Part shown: piece after piece, positions 46,485 to 58,817 of the stretch | Numbering within the stretch: position 1 is the first letter of the stretch | Layout: every line of letters begins with the position of its first letter | From: Strobilurus pachycystidiatus | Lineage: Eukaryota > Basidiomycota > Agaricomycetes > Agaricales > Physalacriaceae | Length of the DNA stretch: 64,000 nucleotides | Reading direction: 5' to 3' | NCBI GenBank assembly: GCA_019915135.1 | Contig: JAHLMK010000005.1 | Location: 2,418,001-2,482,000, forward strand | The notes under the pieces: generated by a model | Told to the model about the DNA's origin: nothing | What the model saw: only the letters and a program-made list of their open reading frames with translations | Databases searched by the model: none | Program-made: the position numbers and the translations under genes

Positions 46485-48052
46485 TCACCGTATCTTCTGA
46501 CCCCCAGGAACGGATATGCTCGCCGTCGGCTTGCGATCCCAGATAGTGAGTTGTACGCACTGGAGACGAGAGACACGTGTTTCCCCGATGTACCAGGACG
46601 ATTCAACGAGTCGGCGCACTTTCGGAGAGAGCACTTCCAGTGTGTGCGCTTGTGGCTGTGAGGCCGACGTCTTGAAACCGATGAAGAGGGAAGTCAAGTT
46701 GGGCAAGATCTCTTGACCGGGAATGGCAATGGAGCTGTCGATCGTGTATTGGGTGGTTGAAGAGAGGGAATCCCAGACCAGATCTATTCGCGTGACCGAG
46801 TTGAAATGCGAAAGGAAAGCCTTGCGGCAGGGGGAATCACGAGTGGAGAAGTCTGAGTACTCCATCTCTTTGACTCGATGAGCAGACGGAAACACCCCAG
46901 GCCCTGCGAATCCGGTTTTGTCAAGCTGGTACAGCTGGGTGACGGATACCCTCGCCAGAGGCGCATCGACAAAGCGTAACAGCTCAGGCTGTACAAGTTT
47001 GAGATATCGCAGGTGATTGCATACCACGATGGAGAAATTCGCAGACGATTCCAAGGGGTGCAATGAAAAACTCGAGGCTCGCGCATGTCCGCAACAGCTG
47101 GTGAAGTAGAGCCATGGAGCAGAGCAGGCCCTCTAGATCCAAATGTGTGATTTGAACCCAGGGAAAGTCGACGCCCGCAAGATTGACCTTGGTCCATGCC
47201 CCAGTATAATCAACGCGTAGAGATAGAGAGCGGAGGCAGGGTGCGTCACGGAAGTATGGCAGAACGTTTCGGAACGAAGCATTAGCATAATCTGGATCTC
47301 TACTCTCTTCACCATCCCAACCCGAGAATACGTCAATAATGGTCAGAGAGGACAAGCATTCTAGAGTGCGTACCAGGGATTGCTCGAAAAAGGATTGAAG
47401 CCTGTCAGGGGTCCCCTGGAGGGAAATCTGGTTCCACGCAATGGACTTCTCGTGGGCAACGTCGAGCAATGCACGAGGACAATCATTCTCCTCATACATC
47501 AAGTCCAACTCGAAATTGAGTGGCTTGGCTCTGCTGAAGATGTCTTTGAGGATTTGAGTCGCATGCTCGTGGTCACGGAACCTTTCGACGCGAAAAAAAG
47601 TCCACACCAGTCCGGATGACATCGATAAGTGCCGCCAGCGACTACAGACCTTTCCGAACAGCCACGGCCCCGCCTGAGAGGTTTTGAAGACAGGATAGTA
47701 GGGATCGCCCAGGAGCATCTGGAAGATGCTGAGCAGGACATCATCTGGGAGGGAGTGTATGGGCGCATTCAATGCAGCATGACGAGCACGGAACGCTTTA
47801 AGCGCGTCCGTTCCTCCTCGGCGTCCCGAAGTGCCTCAATGAGGCGATCGATGTCGCTCTCGGAGTGTATGATGTGCTGGTCGATTTCCAGGAGGAATGG
47901 GTCGAGGCTGTGAGCAGTGACAGCGTGTGGGACTGCTGCTGTGGCCGCGTGTCAAGGCTATCGACGAAGGGAGAGGGTGTGGTGTGAATAGGAGGCGGGA
48001 GGTCATCACGGAAACCACAGCGAGCGCAGGCCGAAGACACTGACAAAGGCAT
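46485..48052 (-). pseudogene. F-box gene broken by at least two frameshifts
   Basis: The F-box is clear: IHSLPDDVLLSIFQMLLG ... FGKVCSRWRHLSMSSGLVW (ORF starting 47772). About 260 residues later, at the A5 run on the plus strand (47066-47070), the protein continues in another frame: SSANFSIVVCNHLRYLKLV ... LEVLSPKVRRLVESSWYIG, to 46485. Upstream of the F-box the typical CxxC and coiled N-terminus is also present but in other frames: MPLSVSSACARCGFRDDLPP from 48052, then FLLEIDQHIIHSESDIDRL with a shift near 47810. The pieces line up as one ordinary Agaricomycete F-box gene that has lost its frame. A working gene starting at 47772 with a truncated C-terminus is a less likely alternative. The shift between CARCGF and FLLEID might be an unrecognised intron. 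Confidence 0.7.
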
Positions 48053-48290
48053 TCCCTTCTTGTGGAAACGTAGTCGCTAGGATGACAAATCGACTGAGAG
48101 AGAGAAGTGTGGGAGAGGGACACGCGTTTGCGAACGGGCACCGTGTTGGTTAAGAAGTGAAAGACACTGTGCAGTGTGCGAAGTATTGCGAACAAATTCG
48201 GCAGGCACTCGATGATCTTATCAGACGCCGGCGGCAATATTTTTTCGTTCTGCTAAATGAGTGCATTTACTCTTTCGACTGTCTACCACC

Positions 48291-50387
48291 ATGTCGAAGC
48301 TAATCGGTGCTTATCTTCTAGTCAGTTCATGCATGCATACCTAAAATGTCCTTCTAGCATTGCTTTCTGTGTACGACAAGACTGATCTGCTCGATTTGGC
48401 TCGCGGTCTCGATGCTGCTGGCGTTCGTCTGCTTGGATCTGGAGGAACTGCGAAAAAGATCAGAGACGCAGGAATCACCATTGAGTATGCTTTAATTGCT
48501 ACAGGAGAATAGGACTGTCTGATCATCGACTATAGAGATGTTTCCGACATAACAAAAGCCCCAGAAATGCTCGGCGGACGAGTCAAGACACTTCATCCTG
48601 CCGTTCACGGAGGTAACGAATCTACCTTCTTGACTATCTGCATGGGACTCATTATGGGTAGGTATTCTGGCTCGCAATATCCCCTCCGATGAAAAAGACC
48701 TCGCCGCCCAGAGCATCTCCCCCATCTCCATCGTCGTCTGCAACCTCTACCCGTTCACCGAGACTATCTCTCAGCCCAATTGCACCATCGCCAACGCGGT
48801 TGAAGAAATTGACATCGGCGGTGTCACCCTTCTCCGCGCCGCTGCCAAGAACCACGACCGTGTCTCCATCCTTTCTGACCCATCAGATTATGCTGCCTTC
48901 CTCAAGTCTTGGAAGGAAGGCAACGGCGACGTCGGACAGTCTTTGAGGAGCAAACTTGCGTTGAAGGCCTTCGAGATGACCGCCAAGTACGACGAAGCGA
49001 TCAGCGATTATTTCAGGGAGCAGTACGCTACTGGAGATGCGCCGCTCGCTGGTCAGGTTCAGAGAACGCCTCTCAGATACGGAGCCAACCCACATCAGAA
49101 ACCTGCTCAAGCCTTCGTCACCAACGGCGAATTGCCCTTCAAGGGTAAGTCTCAAGGATTGAACCTCAACTTTTGCTTATGGACGTATTCATTGCAGCTC
49201 TTAGCGGATCTCCCGGATACATCAATCTCCTAGACGCACTCAACTCCTACGCTCTTGTCAAGGAACTTCAGGAGGCACTCAATCTCCCCGCGGCTGCTTC
49301 CTTCAAACATGTCTCGCCTGCTGGAGCTGCAGTCGGTGTCGAACTGAATGATACGGAGAAGAAAGTCTATGCCGTCGATGACTTGAAGACACCTCTTACA
49401 CCATTAGCGTCGGCATACGCTCGTGCTCGTGGTGCAGACCGTATGTCGTCTTTCGGTGACTTCATTGCTTTGTCTGCGCCTTGCGATCAGGCTACCGCCG
49501 AGATCATTTCTCGCGAGGTTTCAGACGGCATCATCGCGCCAGGATACTCCGAGGAAGCGCTCAAAATCCTTTCCAGAAAGAAAGGCGGAAAGTACTGCGT
49601 TCTTGAGGTGTGTTGCACGGAATATCAATTCACCTCGACGATTGACGGTTTTGTTTTTAGATCGATCCGAACTACGTTCCGGAAGAAATTGAAACGAAGC
49701 AGGTGTATGGTATTCATCTCCAGCAGCTTCGCAACAACTGCAAGATTGACGCGAAGTTGTTCGATAATATCGTCAGCAAGAACAAGGAGGTGAGATCGTA
49801 GTCCCCTCTTGACAATCTGAGATACTGACGCAAAACAGGTTCCATCTTCCGCAGTCACTGACTTGATCGTCGCGACCTTGGCTCTCAAATATACGCAATC
49901 TAACAGTGTTGCCTACGCCCTTCGGGGAGGCATCATTGGTCTCGGTGCTGGCCAGCAATCCCGTATCCATTGCACACGTCTTGCCGGCGGCAAGGCCGAC
50001 CTTTGGTGGCTACGCCACCACCCAACCGTTCTTAATCTCTCCTTCAAGAAGGGAGTCAAGCGCGCGGAGAAGGCTAACGCTATCGACCTCTTCGTCTCCG
50101 GCGAACCTCTTGATGGTGCTGAGAAGACGGAATGGGAAAGCCGATTCGACACCATTCCCACACTGAGCGATGCGGAGAAGAAGGAGTGGGCTACGCAGCT
50201 GGACGGCGTTGCTTGCTCTAGTGACGCGTTCTTCCCCTTCCCCGATAATGTGCATCGGGCGAAGAAGAGTGGAGTGCGGTATCTGGCTGCGCCCAACGGC
50301 AGTGTCATGGACGCGGAATGTATCAAGGCGGCCGATGAGCATGATTTGGTGTTTGCGCACACCTCGCTGAGACTGTTCCATCACTGA
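48291..50387 (+). CDS. ADE17: Bifunctional AICAR transformylase/IMP cyclohydrolase (ATIC)
   Basis: Catalyses the last two steps of purine synthesis in the cytosol: AICAR plus 10-formyl-THF to FAICAR, then ring closure to IMP. Seven exons are readable; the first is only 16 bases (MSKLI plus one base, intron GTGCTT...TTCTAG). The IMP cyclohydrolase domain comes first ([72 protein letters not shown]). The transformylase follows, with [14 protein letters not shown], the catalytic Lys-His region [33 protein letters not shown], and [20 protein letters not shown]. The C-terminus [10 protein letters not shown] is the family end. All joins keep frame, so the gene is intact. In yeast two paralogs, ADE16 and ADE17, exist; the symbol here names the function only. 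Confidence 0.97.
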
Positions 50388-50869
50388 AGAAGAAGCAGAA
50401 GAAGAAGCAGAAGATCTGAGGCATGTACTGTTAGCTTGGTGTATTTAACATATATCCGGTGTCTATTGGTGTTGACCGAGTCCTCAACGGACCTGGAAAT
50501 AGAGCGTTGTATCTTGACTGAACGGTGTGGCGACATTATTACCTCTGCCTTCTTTTTCGGTGGCGTACACTGCCAGTGATGGACAGTGTCGCCCGCCTTC
50601 ATTTTTTCGTTCCTTTGCGCAAAGTGTAGTGTATATTTCTACTATGAGCAACTTCATGACAATTCCAGGACGCCTGAGTATAAGTTGAAATCTGTGCCGT
50701 CTCCTCACCACTTGAAGATACGATATACTGTGTATTGCTATTGCTATTATTATTACAACGCACAGAGTAGGAGTGAACAGAACTCTACGACGATATTTTG
50801 GGACAGGCAATGTTCGGCGATCGGCCCGGTCTCGTCGCTCTCCTTTGTTCCACCATCTTGCACGTCGAG
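50388..50869. other. Short intergenic region between ATIC and SPT20
   Basis: It begins with GAAGAAGAAGCAGAAG repeats just after the ATIC stop and contains a TTGCTATTGCTATTATTATTAC low-complexity stretch (about 50735). It probably holds the ATIC 3' UTR and the SPT20 promoter. Confidence 0.45.
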
Positions 50870-53201
50870 ATGACCTTGTACAACCACACACGACATGTAG
50901 AGGTACGAGTCTCACGGCTACTTACGATATATGCGCTCAACGTCTCTCCAGGACCTCTTGACAAAAACCCAGCATAAGCCACCGTCGTTTACTATCACTC
51001 TGTTTACCGAACATTGGGTGCTCAATCATGGACCTAAATTCCTGTACAACAACCACGTCGCAGTAAGACCATCAAGTCATCTCAATGGTGGATCACTTAT
51101 TTCTTGAAGTCGCTCTTAGAGGATATAAGAAACCATCAAATCCCAGTCGACTTTCTGGACACGTTCGAAGCTGCCAGAGTGCCATTTTACGAAGGTACGC
51201 CACCTCTGTCATCCGAGAAACGGGAGATCTTTACTTGTGCGTAGGATGCATGGTTGTTGAGATCTTTGACCACCGAACACCACCAATAGAACGAACGCGT
51301 ACCGTTCTTCATCCGACGGCCGAATCATTATATGCGGACATTTGCTCGCTCAACGCCAAACATGGCAGTAAATGGACCGATGCGGATGCTTTGGAGATTG
51401 AATCCAAGATTCTGGTGAGTTTCTCGTGCACGCCAGACCGCAACTTCATTCACACCTGTCTGTAGCTGGCCACATCTCCCCCATTATGCTTAGATCCCGA
51501 TCCAAGTATCTCGCGAATGGTGAATCACGTCGTCAAAGTCTCTGCTCCTACCTGCCCCGTATCTCTCAAGCGCAAGGCGTCTGCTGTCGTCCAGGAGGAA
51601 GACGAAACTGGTAAAGCCCGACGAGCGAAGATCATGCAATTCATGGCGTCGCGGTCGTCGCGCCCCAACAGCAAGTACGTCCCGTCGAATGTTACTCTGC
51701 AACTATCTAAGGCATGTTTAGTTATCGCCTTTTGGACGGATTGCAGGCTGCCAGGGAGAATCTGAAAAGCGAGAACATGAAGCAGCCGATACAATTGAAC
51801 CCCTCATCATCAACACATTCTTCCCCCGCTCCTACCGCTGCTACGAATGGTGCTCCCAGAGTACCGACTCCCTATGGGAAACCGGCTCCCACGCCAGCTC
51901 CCGACAAGATGCAGCAGCAGCAACAAAAGGAAGTCCAAATGACCCAAGCCTTTGCCCCGGCCTCGCATCCTCATCCTGCCCAACAACACTTCCTTAACCA
52001 GAATGCCGTCGCTGCTAAAGCGAACACTCCCTCCCCACGTACTCAGACTCCCCATCAAGCGCATCAGGTACCAACCTTTGCTGTCCAAGCTCAGGATCCT
52101 GCCAGCCGCAATCCTACACCGTCTAAGCAGCAGCAGCAGCCGGCACAGCCCCAGCAAGTTTCCCCGCGCGTTCCTGCTCCTCACCAGCCTATACCCGCTG
52201 GAGCTCAACAGAATGCTTTCCAACCACCGATGCCAAACCCGCAATTCCTCCAACAGGTACCCACGATGCGGAACAGCCAGCTCAAAATGGCCAAAGCACC
52301 GGCTGGGACCGCCCAGCAAGCTGCCACCACTGCTGCGACTCATCAGCAGATGCTATCCCAAATGACTGCCCAGCAGCAGGCGCAATACATCCAGCGTTAT
52401 CATGCCCTTCAACAACAACAACAGCAGCAGCAGTTACAACAGCAGCAACAGCAGCAACAGTCGCAGGCGCCCACCGCCCAAACACAACAGCACAACCAAT
52501 CGCATACCCAGCCACAAACTCAGGCAGGACTCCAACCCCAGCAGGCCCCCGCGTCCGTTCAACAACAACATCAGCAACAGCAACAACACGCTCATGTTCA
52601 GCTCCAGGCGCAGCTGCAAAATGGTCGTCAGTCCGTGGCGCCGAATCAGCAGATGCGCATGAGCCCTCATGTCACCAATCAGCGAATCGCCTCCCAGTCT
52701 CCAATGCCGCCCCAAGCACAGGCTGCCGCCCAATCCCACGCTACACCTATTCAGACACATACCTCTCCCCACCCGACAAATCAAACTCCACACGTCGCCC
52801 AGCAGCAGCATGCCAACCCCGCACAGCACCAGCAGATGTATCCATACGGAAACGTCGCAGTGGCCGCCGCCGCCGCGCAGTACCACCAGCGCAACGTTGT
52901 TCCAAACACGGCGAATACTGCATCGCCGCGGCCGCCTCAGCAGGGACAGCAGCAACAGCAGCAGCAACAGTACGTTGCGTATGGGTACGCGACACCGGGG
53001 ATGTACCGCGTCCCAAATCCCCAGCAGGCGCAACAGGCACAGCAGCAGATGTATATGTGGACGCAGCAGGCGGCGCGGATGAACCCGCAGGCGATGCAGG
53101 GAGTGAATCTGAACGCACAACAAATGACACAACTCCAGCAGCAGCAGATGGCGGCGCATGCAGCGGCGCAGATGAAGCCTGGAGCTGCTCAAGGGAGATG
53201 A
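50870..53201 (+). CDS. SPT20: SAGA complex subunit Spt20 homolog, Gln-rich C-terminus
   Basis: Spt20 is a structural subunit of the SAGA transcription coactivator in the nucleus. Six exons join in frame: 50870-50902, 50952-51062, 51110-51194, 51245-51414, 51466-51674 and 51722-53201, giving 695 residues. The conserved Spt20 domain is spread over the small exons: PPSFTITLFTEHWVLN, GPKFLYNNHVA, SLLEDIRNHQIPVDFLDTFE, AARVPFYEG, CMVVEIFDHRTP, then ESLYADICSLNAKHGSKWTD. A conserved RRAKIMQFMASRSSRPNSN segment precedes the tail. From about residue 225 the protein is low complexity, with long Gln runs from CAG/CAA repeats, Pro, Ala and His, as is typical of transcription coactivators. The frame is open in several shadow frames because of the repeats. 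The start ATG is the one 33 bases before the first donor. Confidence 0.9.
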
Positions 53202-53814
53202 GGATAGGCGAGACGGGCTCGGTTATTGGGAATCTACAGTATGTATCAATGTACTTTAGTCGGAAGTTCTGTACTACTACTACTATCTCCTTCGTATGAC
53301 GCGCTAGATGTACTTGTAATCAATTAATCGTTGCAGCAGTTATGATTCAACTCATGAAGGGTTGAATCTGCGTAGCTTTGCCATGCCAAGACGGGCCAAA
53401 ACTCCCTTGGAAGAAGGAAGGAATGTCGCAACCCAAGATGTTTATATGTTGTCAAACAGCAGGGGACCAGCAGACACCCATAAGCTGGAATTCCTTTTCC
53501 CCTCGTCATCCGGCCGACATTATCGCCGTTCAGAACGATCATCCTGATTATAATCGATGATCAACTTGTTTTTGGGCTTTATCATCTACTTTCACTGCCA
53601 AAAGCGATTGTGAAAAGCGGCCAGCCATTCGACTCATCTCCTATCGCCGTCCTCATGCCTTCTCGACTTGTTATGGCCCTGCAATTCACAGATGAATAAG
53701 TAAGGCCGGGTCAGTGTCGAGGGGATACCGTCATCGCCAGACGGTGACACACAATGTCAACTACCATCAACCACGGTCCACCACCACCGTTGTCGTCGAG
53801 GACGCCCATGCCGA
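53202..53814. other. Intergenic region
   Basis: No gene is supported. Presumably SPT20 3' UTR and the promoter of the next gene; no clear TATA box. Confidence 0.4.
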
Positions 53815-55522
53815 ATGTCGGGCGCCATATGCGACCTGCCCAATGAAGTCCTCCTTGCTATCATCGCCCATCTCGATATCGGCGGCATCCTTGCGTTCCG
53901 CCAGGTGGGTCGCGCCTTGCTCTGCGCCGTGGAAGCGGCCACTGACCGGTCGAGCAGACATGCAGGATGATTTACGAGACGACGGCCGACAAGCTCATCT
54001 GGCTGCGGCACCTGGAGGAGCAGCAGACGAGCATTCCCCTGCACACCGCGATCCAGGACCCCAGGTCGGACCACGTCCTTGGCTTGTCAGCGGAGGACCT
54101 GCAGTCCAAGGTGCTACTCGGACATCGTACGGACCGAATCTGGATGCAAGGACGGCCGGCGCCGCCTAGGTCGCTGCGCGTCGCGGCCGCTCCGAACGAG
54201 AACCTTCTCGGTCTCGAGCTGCTGGAGGACAGGTGGCTGCTCGCTGTCTATGGCCAGGCCATCCATCTCTGGGATCTGGACGCCGACCGTGGCCCTGCGA
54301 GTCTGGAGCTGCATAGGCAGGGCCTGACGTCGTACGCGGCCATGTACGACGCCGCCCAGGAACGTATCCTCATCGCTGTCAAGAAGCACTCGTGCGCACT
54401 TCTTGCCGAACAGATAGATTTCCGCTCATGACACTGTAGATTTGTCAGTCCCTTTGCCACTGTTTTGTACGAGGTGTCCGCCCAGAGACCACGCGAATTC
54501 AACCTTCTCTGCAATATCCGTACTCATTCGATGCATGTTCCGCGATGCATAGATCCTACTCGGAATCTTATCGTATCATCTCATGCCTGTCTAGTTGAAC
54601 TCTTAGACTGGACAGACGAAGGAGGGGACACTATCCAAGTCCCAACGGAAGGAGAGACTCTGGAGGAAATGGCAAGTGTCCTGTCATCATTAAATCAGAT
54701 GCTAATACCCGACCCAGTACACCGCAATTAACGAGATACGTATCTTCGGCCCGTACATGATCATCTTCAAAACCCGCTCGATTGAGTTACACCCATTACC
54801 TGAACAATTCCAACACAAACCTCATCTGCGCCTCCCTGTCGTGAAACATACCTTCTCCAATACCTTCCGAAGTACCGTCACCTCTCGCCTTGAAAATCCT
54901 ACCTGTGACCTTCCTATCTCGACGACCTTTGCTCTTCTTGCATCCGATCTCATCCAAGGTCTCTTTCACTACACAGTCCATATCTCTGTCTGCTCCAACG
55001 ATATTCCTGTGCTACGCGTAACTCTCAACGGCGTACAGACTTTCTCAAACCTGTGCTATCGCCAGTTTCCTGCGCACCCGCTCACACTGCAGACCGCCGA
55101 CGCACCGCTTTATCACCAGCAATCGAGCGTCGTCTCGCATTCACAACAGGCAGACAGCAAGCCTGCTGGAGAGGTGCCCATGAACAAGGGCTTTGTCAGT
55201 ACGTACTGCATCGGCGAGAAGGGCATGCGCGCGGTGTGCGTACAGCGAAGCCGGGAGCACATGCTCCGGGAAGTCTTTGCCACGCGTTTGTATTCCGAAG
55301 ACTTGGTCGTGGAAAAGGCGTATGACGTCGCGCCACTGGATGTGGAGGTGGTCCACGCTATGCGGTCTGTTGATTTACGAGGTGAGTTACATCTGGTTCA
55401 ATCCCGATCCCTGATTGATTGTACTAGTAGAGGACTTCATCCACTGTGCGCTTGGAGAGGCAAGCGGGAAGATTGCCCTTGGCAACAGAGGCGGTGAGGT
55501 GTTTCTGCTGGACATAGATTAA
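53815..55522 (+). CDS. F-box protein with a propeller-like C-terminal region
   Basis: Start ATG 53815 gives MSGAICDLPNEVLLAIIAHL, an N-terminal F-box, continued after a 53-base intron (53905-53957) as TCRMIYETTADKLIWLRHLE. The body has short beta-rich repeats with WD-like ends: AVYGQAIHLWDLDADRGP, CLVELLDWTDEGGDTIQV, IRIFGPYMIIFKTRSIELHP, and the last exon GKIALGNRGGEVFLLDID. A seven-bladed propeller is plausible but not proved by eye. Further introns: GTGCGC...CTGTAG ending near 54440; one with a GC donor, ATG/GCAAGT ... CCCAG/TACACC (about 54672-54719); and GTGAGT...ACTAG near 55381-55426. Using these the frame is uninterrupted. It would act as an SCF substrate adaptor. Confidence 0.82.
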
Positions 55523-56430
55523 CATGTGCTACATTCTATTGTCTACTTTCGGGTTTACTCTGTCTACTTACATGTCTCTGTACATACATACTACTGACGA
55601 TGTAATATCTATTGTGTACATTATCATATCCGGCTCTTTGTACTTGTTTCAATTTATGCTGTCCCCGCGGTTGATACTATCTGTGCGTCAATTGAAATAG
55701 TAGAGGAGAGTTCCCAAAAGTGTTTGACAGCTCGTTTCGCGCCACACACCGAAGGCGGCAGTCCTCAAAAGGTAGGCGAGGCGCGCCTGCCGGGTCGCCG
55801 ACAACTACGGCAAGTCCTCGACAAATGGCCGGATTTGAATTTTGGGAGCGAGTCTGTCCCAATGTGGAAAGGCGGCGTGGGAATCCAAGAGACTTGCCTC
55901 TTGTTTGCCTACCACCACTTTTTTTGCGTTATATTGTCATGGTGATGCACGGACATCGGGTTCGACGCCCTCCACCATGATATGACCCACTGCACTGGGT
56001 CTGCTGCGAGACCCGCCGCTTCTTCTTGTCAATGGCTGCCTCCCAACGAAACGGTTCAATACAGTACAGGCGCAACTCCCATGATGCATTAATCCATCCT
56101 CATCTCCCCATGATGGTTTTCCAGTCGCCCTATCCAAAGCATATGCATCATCCGCCACCGACGCGTGATACAATGCATTTGCGTAGATGCCATCCGTCAG
56201 CAGTACCGGGAGTTGCAAAGATGCGGCCTCATCTGCGCACTCTAAATTGCATCGCGCGCGTGAATCATGGTCGTCGCGATGTCAGTCTTCCGATTATAGC
56301 CCATCAAACTAATATTAGCCCACCAGCATGGCGATTGGCCACACTGCTCGAGGCGTACTTCCCTCAGTCGCCGTTTGATCCTCGAGGCTTATCCGGGACT
56401 GCATTGCATGGGTGCTATGCCTTGAAAGAC
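55523..56430. other. Intergenic region upstream of the aspartic peptidase
   Basis: Around 900 bases without a supportable gene. Frames at 55720-55980 and 56026-56460 (+) lack domain signal. Confidence 0.4.
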
Positions 56431-56438
56431 TATAAAAC
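56431..56438 (+). promoter_or_regulatory. TATA box of the A1 peptidase gene
   Basis: TATAAAAC, 57 bases before the start codon. This is the same distance as in the G1 peptidase gene (TATAAAAG at 11782-11789). Confidence 0.65.
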
Positions 56439-56494
56439 GTCACGATCGTCAAACCGGTAGTCCATCGCCCTCACTGGCATTTCCTTCCTTCGTT

Positions 56495-58194
56495 ATGTTT
56501 GTCCTATCACTTTTCCTCACCTCCCTCGCCACCTTCTCCACCGCCTCGCCCTTGGAGGGTATCCGCAAGGGCCCTGTCAAAGTCCCTTTGACGAAGCGCT
56601 TCAACTTTGACGCGAAGGGACCGAGCACCCTCCCTCAGCTCGACCGTGCACGCGCTGCAGCTCTCCGTGGCGCTGGCTCTTCCACCAAACGTGACACCGT
56701 CCCCGAGGGTGTCACCAACGTTGCCACTGTCTACGTTGCTACTGTTGGCATTGGTGCAGATGCCACGCCCTGTATGTCTGCTCTCATCTTGACGTCTCTT
56801 TGGCTGATGAAGCTCCCGTCTCCAGACACGCTGCTCATCGACACCGGAAGCTCGAACACATGGGTTGGCGCAAATCAGACCTACGTCCCCTCGAGTACCA
56901 GTACGGACACTGGTGAGAGTGTGGTATGTGTCTGCTTCTTTAGTGCTTTGTAACAGCCTAAAGTTTGACAGAGCGTCTCGTACGGAAGTGGGAGTTTTTC
57001 AGGTCAGCTGGTTTTCTCATGGCTCCACTGACTACGGTGCTGACGACCCTAAGGCGAGGAATTCATCGATAGAGTAACTATCAGCGACGACCTTGTCATC
57101 GAGAAGCAATCCATTGGTGTCTCCTCCAAGGCAACGGGGTACGTACTTGCATATGTCGATTGGTTCTGCTCCTGATCAGCAACGCTCACAGCTTCAATGG
57201 CTTTGATGGGATTCTTGGGTGTGCCGGCTTGTTACGACGTTGTCTATCTAAAAGCTCATTTTGTTTGCCCAGGATCGGACCCGTTGGACTGACGGAGGGT
57301 ACTGTATATCGTTCCGGATTTTCTTGATCTGACTTTGAGGTACCTTTTGCAGGCACATTATCCGACCAAACTAAGACTATTCCGACCGTTACCGACAACC
57401 TCTTCGGGGCAGGCGCGATTAGCAACAATGCCATAGGTATTTCTTATGCCCCGGCGACCGAAGATGAACAGCAAAACGGAGTCTTATCTTGGGGTAAGCG
57501 AAAATTTTTGATTACCGAGTGTCAATCACTTACTCTTCTGTTTACTTAGGCGGGCCTGACTCCTCCATGTTCACTGGGGACCTCACTTTTGTGTATGTTC
57601 CTCTGCCAGTGAAAGTCTATCTCCCCAAAATGCTCATGTATTCTAGGCCTATCACCAGCACATCGCCTGCCAGCGCCTACTGGGGCATCGACCAAACTGT
57701 AACCTATGGAAATACCAGTGGAACCGATCTTCTGGCTTCCTCTGCCGGAATTGTCGACACTGGTAACTATTCTTTCTAGAGCTTCCAGCGCATGATGATG
57801 AATTGAGATAGGCACCACTCTCATCCTCCTCGCGACAGACGCTTTCAACGCCTACCAGCAAGCCACCGGCGCCGAGGAAGACTCTGCGACAGGCCTTCTC
57901 AAGATAACCTCCGACCAGTATGAGTCCCTCGAAGATCTCAGCTTCAACATCGGAGGAACGACGTTCGCCCTCCCACCGAACGGGCAGATCTGGCCCCGCT
58001 CATTGAACGTGGACCTCGGCGGAGATGAGGACGCCATCTACCTCGTCGTGGCAGACCTCGGGTCGAACTCAGGGGAAGGGTTGGATTTCATAAACGGTTA
58101 CTCGTTCTTGGAGAGGTTCTATTCCGTGTATGACACGGAGAACTCTCGGCTGGGTCTGGCGACGACCGAGCATACCGACGCGCAGACGAACTGA
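56495..58194 (+). CDS. Secreted aspartic peptidase, family A1 (pepsin-like, polyporopepsin type)
   Basis: A secreted acid endopeptidase. The signal peptide MFVLSLFLTSLATFSTASP is followed by a basic propeptide and the mature part. About nine small introns interrupt it. The first active-site loop is LLIDTGSSNTWVGA (about 56830); the flap strand reads SVSYGSGSFSG across a junction near 56990; then FNGFDGILGIGPVGLTEG and the second active-site aspartate in AGIVDTGTTLILLATD (about 57755-57840, split by an intron after GTG). The C-terminal INGYSFLERFYSVYDTENSR LGLA block is the usual A1 ending. Both catalytic Asp residues and all joins are intact. It lacks a GPI-type hydrophobic tail, so it should be released. 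The neighbouring genes are regulatory F-box genes; there is no operon-like grouping. Confidence 0.93.
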
Positions 58195-58817
58195 TAAAGT
58201 TAGACACAGCGTTCATTATACGGATCTCGACTGAAGTACTGTATACCCTTTCGTTCTGGTTTCAACTCTAAAAAATACGAAATGAATAGGAATTTTCTCG
58301 AGTTACAAGCAATTAGACAGTGGACAGGTGTATCGTAGCTTCCTTCACTAACATGGAGATGTTACAATTGTCATTTCAGTGCGCATTCAATTCTGCAAAT
58401 CCTGCCCGCTGTGGGAGGGCTACGTCCCTATCGACCCCGCGCCCCCAACTCGTTGATTGTGGGATTTTGGGATATGACGAAAGCCGAAGGAGAGTGAGTG
58501 AAAACCAGATCTATGAGAAGAGTAACAGAGAAGGTCTCCCCAGTGCACTCATTGTTCGTCCAGGACCAACTCATGAAATGATGATGATGATGATGAAAGC
58601 AAAAGGTCGAATTTCAGGGCCATGGATCACGAGATCAGACGCGTGCCAACATCGCAAGAGTCTATGTAAGGGCCACTCGTCTCCTTTGTCTACAACCGCC
58701 ACTATCCCGACATGCTAAGCAACCCCAGTACGCGAATTTCACATCTCCAAGTACGATTCTCCAGCTCAAGACCGCCATCCTATAGTGACCACGGCGATTC
58801 GCGAAGAATGTCTCGCA
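58195..58817. other. Intergenic region
   Basis: No gene is supported. It contains an ATG trinucleotide repeat (ATGATGATGATGATGATG at about 58577-58594), which opens a shadow frame. Confidence 0.4.

Noticed and set aside
51810..53192. Leu/Arg-rich ORFs antisense to SPT20
   Set aside because: They are the reverse reading of CAG/CAA repeats (CTG, TTG give Leu) and have no independent signal.
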